Source: Rosellinia necatrix (lineage: Eukaryota; Ascomycota; Sordariomycetes; Xylariales; Xylariaceae). From it: 64,000 nucleotides of DNA. A model generated the notes under the pieces. It saw nothing but the letters and a program-made list of their open reading frames with translations. It did no database searches and was not told the origin of the DNA. Below, in pieces: positions 59,108 through 64,000 of this stretch; the stretch's first letter is position 1, and each line of letters begins with the position of its first letter. The DNA lies in contig JAGYVD010000002.1 in assembly GCA_021209875.1 (NCBI GenBank), positions 4,960,001 to 5,024,000 of the forward strand. Direction: 5' to 3'. The position numbers and the translations under genes were made by a program.

Positions 59108-62100
59108 TCAATCGATGTGCATGTCAGAGTCTAGAGCAGGTTCTGCGTCTTCGATATTCCGACTCTTCTCTGGATCATGGGAGCTAGAAAGGTCAAGCTT
59201 CAACTCATCTACAGCAGTTGAGTCATCGTGGGAGATGCTGCTAGGCGTGAGCGCCTTCAGTTCGGTATCAGACTTCTCATGGCAAGTGTGGTTTGTACGA
59301 CCTTCGAGAATCCTCGAGATTTTCTGTTTTAGAGCATCTGCCTGCGTGAGCATGGCCTCAAGCACCGCCACGTCGGCATTAGCCAGATCGTTGATAGTAA
59401 AGGACGGATCATCACCCTGTGTTACCACAGAGATGAAAGGTGGCCGTGCCTGGCGCTGTAGTTGAGAGAGATGATTAGCATAGTCGCTTGTTATATATAG
59501 GCGGCAAGGTTGAATACAACTTACCACCGTAGCACGAGCCGCTGGCTGGGCTCCGTTTCCTTGGCCTTCAGCCAACTGCAGTAGAATCTGCGCGGCTTGC
59601 TGTTCTTCCAGGCTTGGCAGTTTGAGCGCGATGGTCGAAGCGGGGTTGGCGACTGTTCCAGGCCCAAACTTGGATCCCCCACGATTCTGATGAACACTGT
59701 ACTCGATGAATCAGACCATGTTACAAAAATAGCTCAGTGCTACTAACCGATTGATGAAGTCTTGTTTGATGCCCTTGGCAGACACGCGGAACACGCGCCC
59801 GAATGCCTTGTTTTCCTTCCAGCCCTCATCGTCATCGCTGTCGTCTTCCTCGATTTCTATCCACCCATTATTGGCCAAGCCGCGGTTGTAGCCTTGCTCG
59901 ATCACGGGCATGTTTTTAATTTTGCGATACTTATGTGCTGGGGCCAATCTGATCGGAAGGTCGCTGAGCAGGTCGTCGACATGGCAGGGGCAACGCCATG
60001 TCCGCAAGATCGGAGGGAGCGCCAAAGGGGGATCGAGGCACTCAAGGTGCCAATTTAGGCCACACATCGAGCAAGGAATGATGGGCCGGCTATCCGTAGC
60101 TCCTTTATGACAGTGATGGCACAAAACAGCCTTGTCACCGTTCCTTAGTCTAAAGAAATCAAAGGCCTCATCTGCAGATTTCTTATTTGGCCTAGAAAAT
60201 TGAATGGTGGATTGTTAGGAATGACTCCGAATCTAGAAATCATGGGGGTTAACTCACTTAGGCTTAGGAGGCGCAACTTCCTCGTACTCGCCCTCTGCCC
60301 CGGTCCTAACGTCTTCAAAGTACTCCCGAATGGGCTCCGAGAGGCGGAAAGCGCGTGGGTTTTTCCGTTGTAGGGCGGCGGCAAGTGCGCCGAATATGCC
60401 CTTGTGCTCGTTCACAAGCGGCGGGTTGTACCGGACCTGGCACTCGTTACAGTACCATTCATCAGGAACGTGTCCTTGGTCCATGGGGGGGTCAATGCAC
60501 ATAAAATGAAAAGAAAATGAGCATCCATCACAGCAGACCAATTCTCCATTACCGCCGCAGGTATAACAGGAATCGTCATTATCGTCCTAGAGCGCGGTGT
60601 TAGCATACTGTACTAAGTGGCCTGGCGGATTCCTACAGAGGATCGGGCAAAAGCGGGAACCCGGAGATCAGCATTCCCCAATCTTGGGCTTGGGGCGGGC
60701 GTCCAGCGCTCGGAACTGCCCTCGCTGGCGCCCTCATGCCGTCGATGCTCAATCCGGGGACAAGGACAGAACAAGGACAGAACAAGATAGCCTCGCCGTT
60801 ATGCACCCCGCCACGTGATAGAAGTGAGAGAGGTAGTGGTCTGTGGAATTATTGCTCACCTGATTATTTGCTAGGCCATTTCCCACAGGGCTCGGTCGCT
60901 CACCGCTACCACGAGGAATTCCCGCAGACGTGCCCTTCTTCTTCATCGGTCTAGCGCAAACACAGGTAAAGTTAGCGGGCCCGGGCCGGCGACGATATGT
61001 CGATGGCGGCATGAAAGGCAGGGAAAAATTAAAATATCGGGCGAGGTGGTCTTTTGCCCAATGTGCAATTATTATGTGGTGCCACATCGCCACTTGGCTC
61101 TGCCTTACTTGTGACAGCACAACTGCGCCCCTGCGGACAACACACTTGCAAGCATGATGCATGTAGACGGGTGAACAGAGGAAGGGTACTTACGATGTTT
61201 TGACGCGTAATCCGCCTCGGGGCTTCTTGGACGATCTGGGGTTCGTTGGGGTTGCAGCGCGCGAGTTGCGTGCCGACGAGAGCTCGAAATCAGCCCGAAA
61301 CGAGGACAGGGTAGGTGAGCTCGCGTCGTCGAACTCGTCATGATTCCTCTTCGCCGCCCTGGCAGCTCGCGAACTCAGCGGGGGGGCCGGAGTCCGTGAC
61401 AAGCGAGCGCGCTCGGGCGGAGGGGCCGGCGGCTGCGGCAGCAAATCCGGCTCATCAGGCAGCTCGTCCAGCTCCAGAGGCTCGCGGACGAAGCTGTCTT
61501 CCGAGGCGCTCTGCGTGTTGACAGCCGTCTCCGACTTCCGCGAACGCTTCTTCCGAGCGAAGAGGTCAGCGGCGTCGTCGAGGTCGCCGAAGCGGCTGGG
61601 GAACTTGAGAGTGTGGGCGGAGTCCTTTGGGTAATGCGAGGTGTGAAGGGGAGTGTGAAGGGAAGCGTGATTCGGAGTGCCGTTGTTGGCGGTGGTTGTG
61701 GAGGTGGCGACAACGGCGACGGGCATGCTCGAGTCCCGTGAGCGAGGAGGATGAGTAGTGGGAGTGTTCTGCTCGGGAGCAGGGTTGGGCGAAACAATCT
61801 GCTTTTTGCTGGCGGGTTTCGCCTGCTTGACGCTGATTGGCCGCAGCGATCCTGCCGGGGTTTGCGCGTTATTTCCCTCGGCGTGGTCGTCCTCCATCCA
61901 CGACGCCTCCGGGTCGCCATCCACACTGCCCATGAAGCCATCGTAATCCTCGATCGCGTCGTCGGGGACCGACGAGAGCGACGAGCTGCTGCTGACCGAG
62001 CCGGAGCGCGTCTTCTTGCCCCTTGGCGACTTGTTGGTCTTGGCGTGGCCGCCGCGGCCGTGATGGCCCTGCTGATGACCGCCATTCCTCTGGCTGTGCG

Positions 62101-63439
62101 AAGCCGCCTGGCTCGCCGCGGTCGCTGCATCGGCGCGTGCATCAGGGCGCGTCTCGACGCGTGCATCGGCCTGTCTAGCAGGCGTCGCGCGCTCCGTTAC
62201 ACTTTCCGTCTTCCGCTTCTTGCTGATGTGGCTGTCCGCATCGGCCTCGGTATCGCTGGCCGAGGCCCGGATCAGCGAGGCAAAATCCATCCTAATCAGA
62301 TGCTCGTAGGGTGCAGGCACCGGCTTGCGTGGGCTGGGACCGTCCCCTGACGTGGGCGGCACAAAGTAGTAGCAGCCTCTGTTCTCCTTCTTGCCCTCCT
62401 TCTTCTTTTCGCTGATCAGGCGGTGGAACTTGCGCATAGTTTTAGGCGTAGCACGTTGGTAATATACATCCTCTATCATAGAAACAAATTTCGGTTTATC
62501 CGAATTCTCGTCGTAGAGAAGCCGTAGGGCCCATGCAGTTGGGTAGCGGTTGTGACGGAGAGCCTCCTCGACGGCGATCTCGACGATCTTGTCGGCCTGC
62601 TCTTTGTCGTCGGGCTCCCGCGCTAGCTGACGAGGGGATAGGGCCTCAGAGTGGGCAAGAGACGGGGACGGGGGCGAGGTAGGTGCAGGTGTGGGATCGG
62701 GGGTGGGATCAACTACGAGTTCAGGCTCGAGTTCAGGTTCCGGCATAGGAGGCGGTACGGGGCTGGACCGCGCACTTTTGTGCCTGTGTGATTGCCTCCG
62801 TGGATGAGAGAGATTGACGGGGGTGAAGGAGGGCTTGGTATGACTAGCGTTCTGGAGGCTGCGGCGAGCTTTAGACTTCTTCGGCACGTAATCATCGTCG
62901 TCCATGTCATCCACAACCGGGATGGGCAGCGTGAGGTGACCTCGCGACGTCGGCGACAACGACGACGACGCATCCCCCATAACGTCCTCCACCGTCCCGG
63001 CCGAGCCAGTGCGTGACAGTGACATGCGCGTGACGTCGGGCGTGACTGCCGCCGCGCTTGGCGTCGTGGCTACCGTCACCGCCGCCGCGTTCGCGAAGAC
63101 GGGCGAGAAGGGTTTCTTCAGCACTATCCTCTTCACCGTCGATGCCGGGACGGGAGGCGGGCTCTCCGCACAGAGGGGGGTCTTCTTCAGCATGGCGGCC
63201 CTGGGCATGGTGCCCAGCGGGGCCATGTTCTCGACAACGCCGCCGCGAACCAGGCCGGCCTCCTGGAAGCTGGGCTTGTTCTGCACGGGCGGCTCGAGCC
63301 AGCGCTGCATCAGCGAGCGGGAGCCGTCACTGGGGCCTCCCCCCGCGCCTCCTCCTCGGTTATGGCCGGCGGACGAGCTCGAGTGGCGATGCGGGCTCGA
63401 GAGGCGCGATCGCGTGGGCTTGGAGTTGGAAGAGGACAT
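59108..63439 (-). CDS. RCO1: Double-PHD-finger protein, RCO1-type subunit of the Rpd3S histone deacetylase
   Basis: Six exons (63439-61194, 60950-60860, 60586-60258, 60191-59748, 59696-59525, 59455-59108) give 1209 aa; introns are 243, 273, 66, 51 and 69 nt. The N-terminal 750 residues are Ser/Pro/Ala-rich and basic, probably disordered. PHD1 follows: CYTCGGNGELVCCDGC, FHFMCIDPP and WYCNEC. PHD2 follows: CHHCHKG, IPCSMCGLNWHLECLDPP and WRCPCH. Both have all zinc ligands. A helical C-terminus ends in an acidic tail. In yeast, Rco1 with Eaf3 directs Rpd3S to transcribed genes, where it deacetylates histones and suppresses cryptic initiation. The ATG at 63439 was chosen because the longer frame has only TTG upstream. 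No frame breaks were seen. Confidence 0.87.
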
Positions 63440-64000
63440 GGCTGGCGTCCTCCTCGGGCGGGCGACGTTTGCTGGGGAGCGAGCCCCCTTTTGCGACTGC
63501 GCGTGCGCGTTACGGCCTCGCAAGACGGGATCCCTTCAATTCCAGAACTGCAGCGCCGGTTAGCTCGCGCTCCTGGGGGTCTCGGGAAGGGCCTCGCACC
63601 TCTCCTTTGCACGGCGTACATGTGCACGGCGCCGTGGGTTCTGTTGTGCCGGCTGGATCGGGATACGCGGTCTGGCGACGGAATGCTGAGGTACGAAAGG
63701 GGAGCTCCAAAAAAAATTAATGGAGTCGCTCGCTGTGAAGGATGGACTGATGGTAAGGGCCACTCCCGCCACCAGCACGGCGCCCCTGTAGCTGTCGGGT
63801 GCCCACTAATGCACTGCTGAACCCACTACAACACCACCAGCACGCGCCGCTGTCCGGGGGTAGCGCACCTCACCAGGCCCAGACTCCCGTCCTCTCTCCT
63901 ATTCTCTCGCCCACGTCACTCGTCGCTCGACCATGCCGGGCCACAATAGGCCCTCCCATTCCCTGAGGCATATATTATCTATCATGCATCCATTCATTCA
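63440..64000. promoter_or_regulatory. Promoter side of the RCO1-type gene
   Basis: GC-rich near the start codon, more mixed further out. No distinct element could be assigned. The window ends here. Confidence 0.45.

Noticed and set aside
61751..62350. 199-codon plus-strand ORF
   Set aside because: Antisense to the long first exon of the RCO1-type gene and without a domain.

Overview
The window is nuclear DNA of a filamentous ascomycete, most likely a Sordariomycete. The support is short introns (mostly 46-130 nt, GT..AG, CTAAC-type branch sites), a HET-domain gene, a LaeA-like methyltransferase, a DUF5672 gene, an SNX41-type sorting nexin, and large gaps between genes. The species cannot be named from sequence alone. 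No rRNA or convincing tRNA gene, CRISPR array or intact transposon was seen.

Layout. 1.3-4.9 kb: PH + leucine-rich-repeat protein (+). 5.2-6.7 kb: mitochondrial hydroxyacyl-thioester dehydratase HTD2 (-). 7.6-10.6 kb: DNA ligase I (+). 11.9-13.3 kb: GPI-anchored aspartic protease (-). 16-19.6 kb: a graveyard with an enoylreductase scrap of a reducing polyketide synthase (-), a broken GMC oxidoreductase (+) and a broken C-terminal piece of a Tc-type (TcA-like) insecticidal toxin subunit (-). 20.3-22.8 kb: HET protein (-). 24.1-25.1 kb: divergent V-ATPase proteolipid c with a 13-nt exon (+). 25.9-28.0 kb: SNX41/ATG20 sorting nexin (-). 29.2-30.5 kb: nucleotide-sugar/triose-phosphate transporter (-). 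33.2-34.6 kb: nucleotide-sugar 4,6-dehydratase (+). 37.7-39.6 kb: LaeA-like methyltransferase (+). 40.5-43.6 kb: VPS18 (+). 44.3-45.7 kb: DUF5672 membrane protein (+). 45.7-52.7 kb: a 7-kb gene-poor stretch. 52.8-56.4 kb: RRM + Pumilio RNA-binding protein (+). 59.1-63.4 kb: RCO1-type double-PHD subunit of the Rpd3S deacetylase (-).

Most genes are unlinked housekeeping functions: DNA replication, endosome/vacuole traffic (VPS18, SNX41, V-ATPase), chromatin and mRNA control, and sugar-nucleotide supply. The 16-23 kb block (PKS scrap, GMC relic, TcA relic, HET gene) is the accessory island, probably the remains of a secondary-metabolite or toxin locus.

Two features run across the window. First, three conserved genes (PH-LRR, DNA ligase I, Pumilio) each need one extra base removed from a homopolymer of 5-7 identical bases, at five places in all and always +1. 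This looks like insertion error in the assembly rather than gene death. Second, intergenic DNA is peppered with short arrays built from TAGG/CCTA and the palindromes CCTAGG and GGTACC, which are almost absent from coding exons. Exon coordinates below were read by eye from splice signals and frame continuity. All models sum to whole codons once the +1 sites are allowed for.
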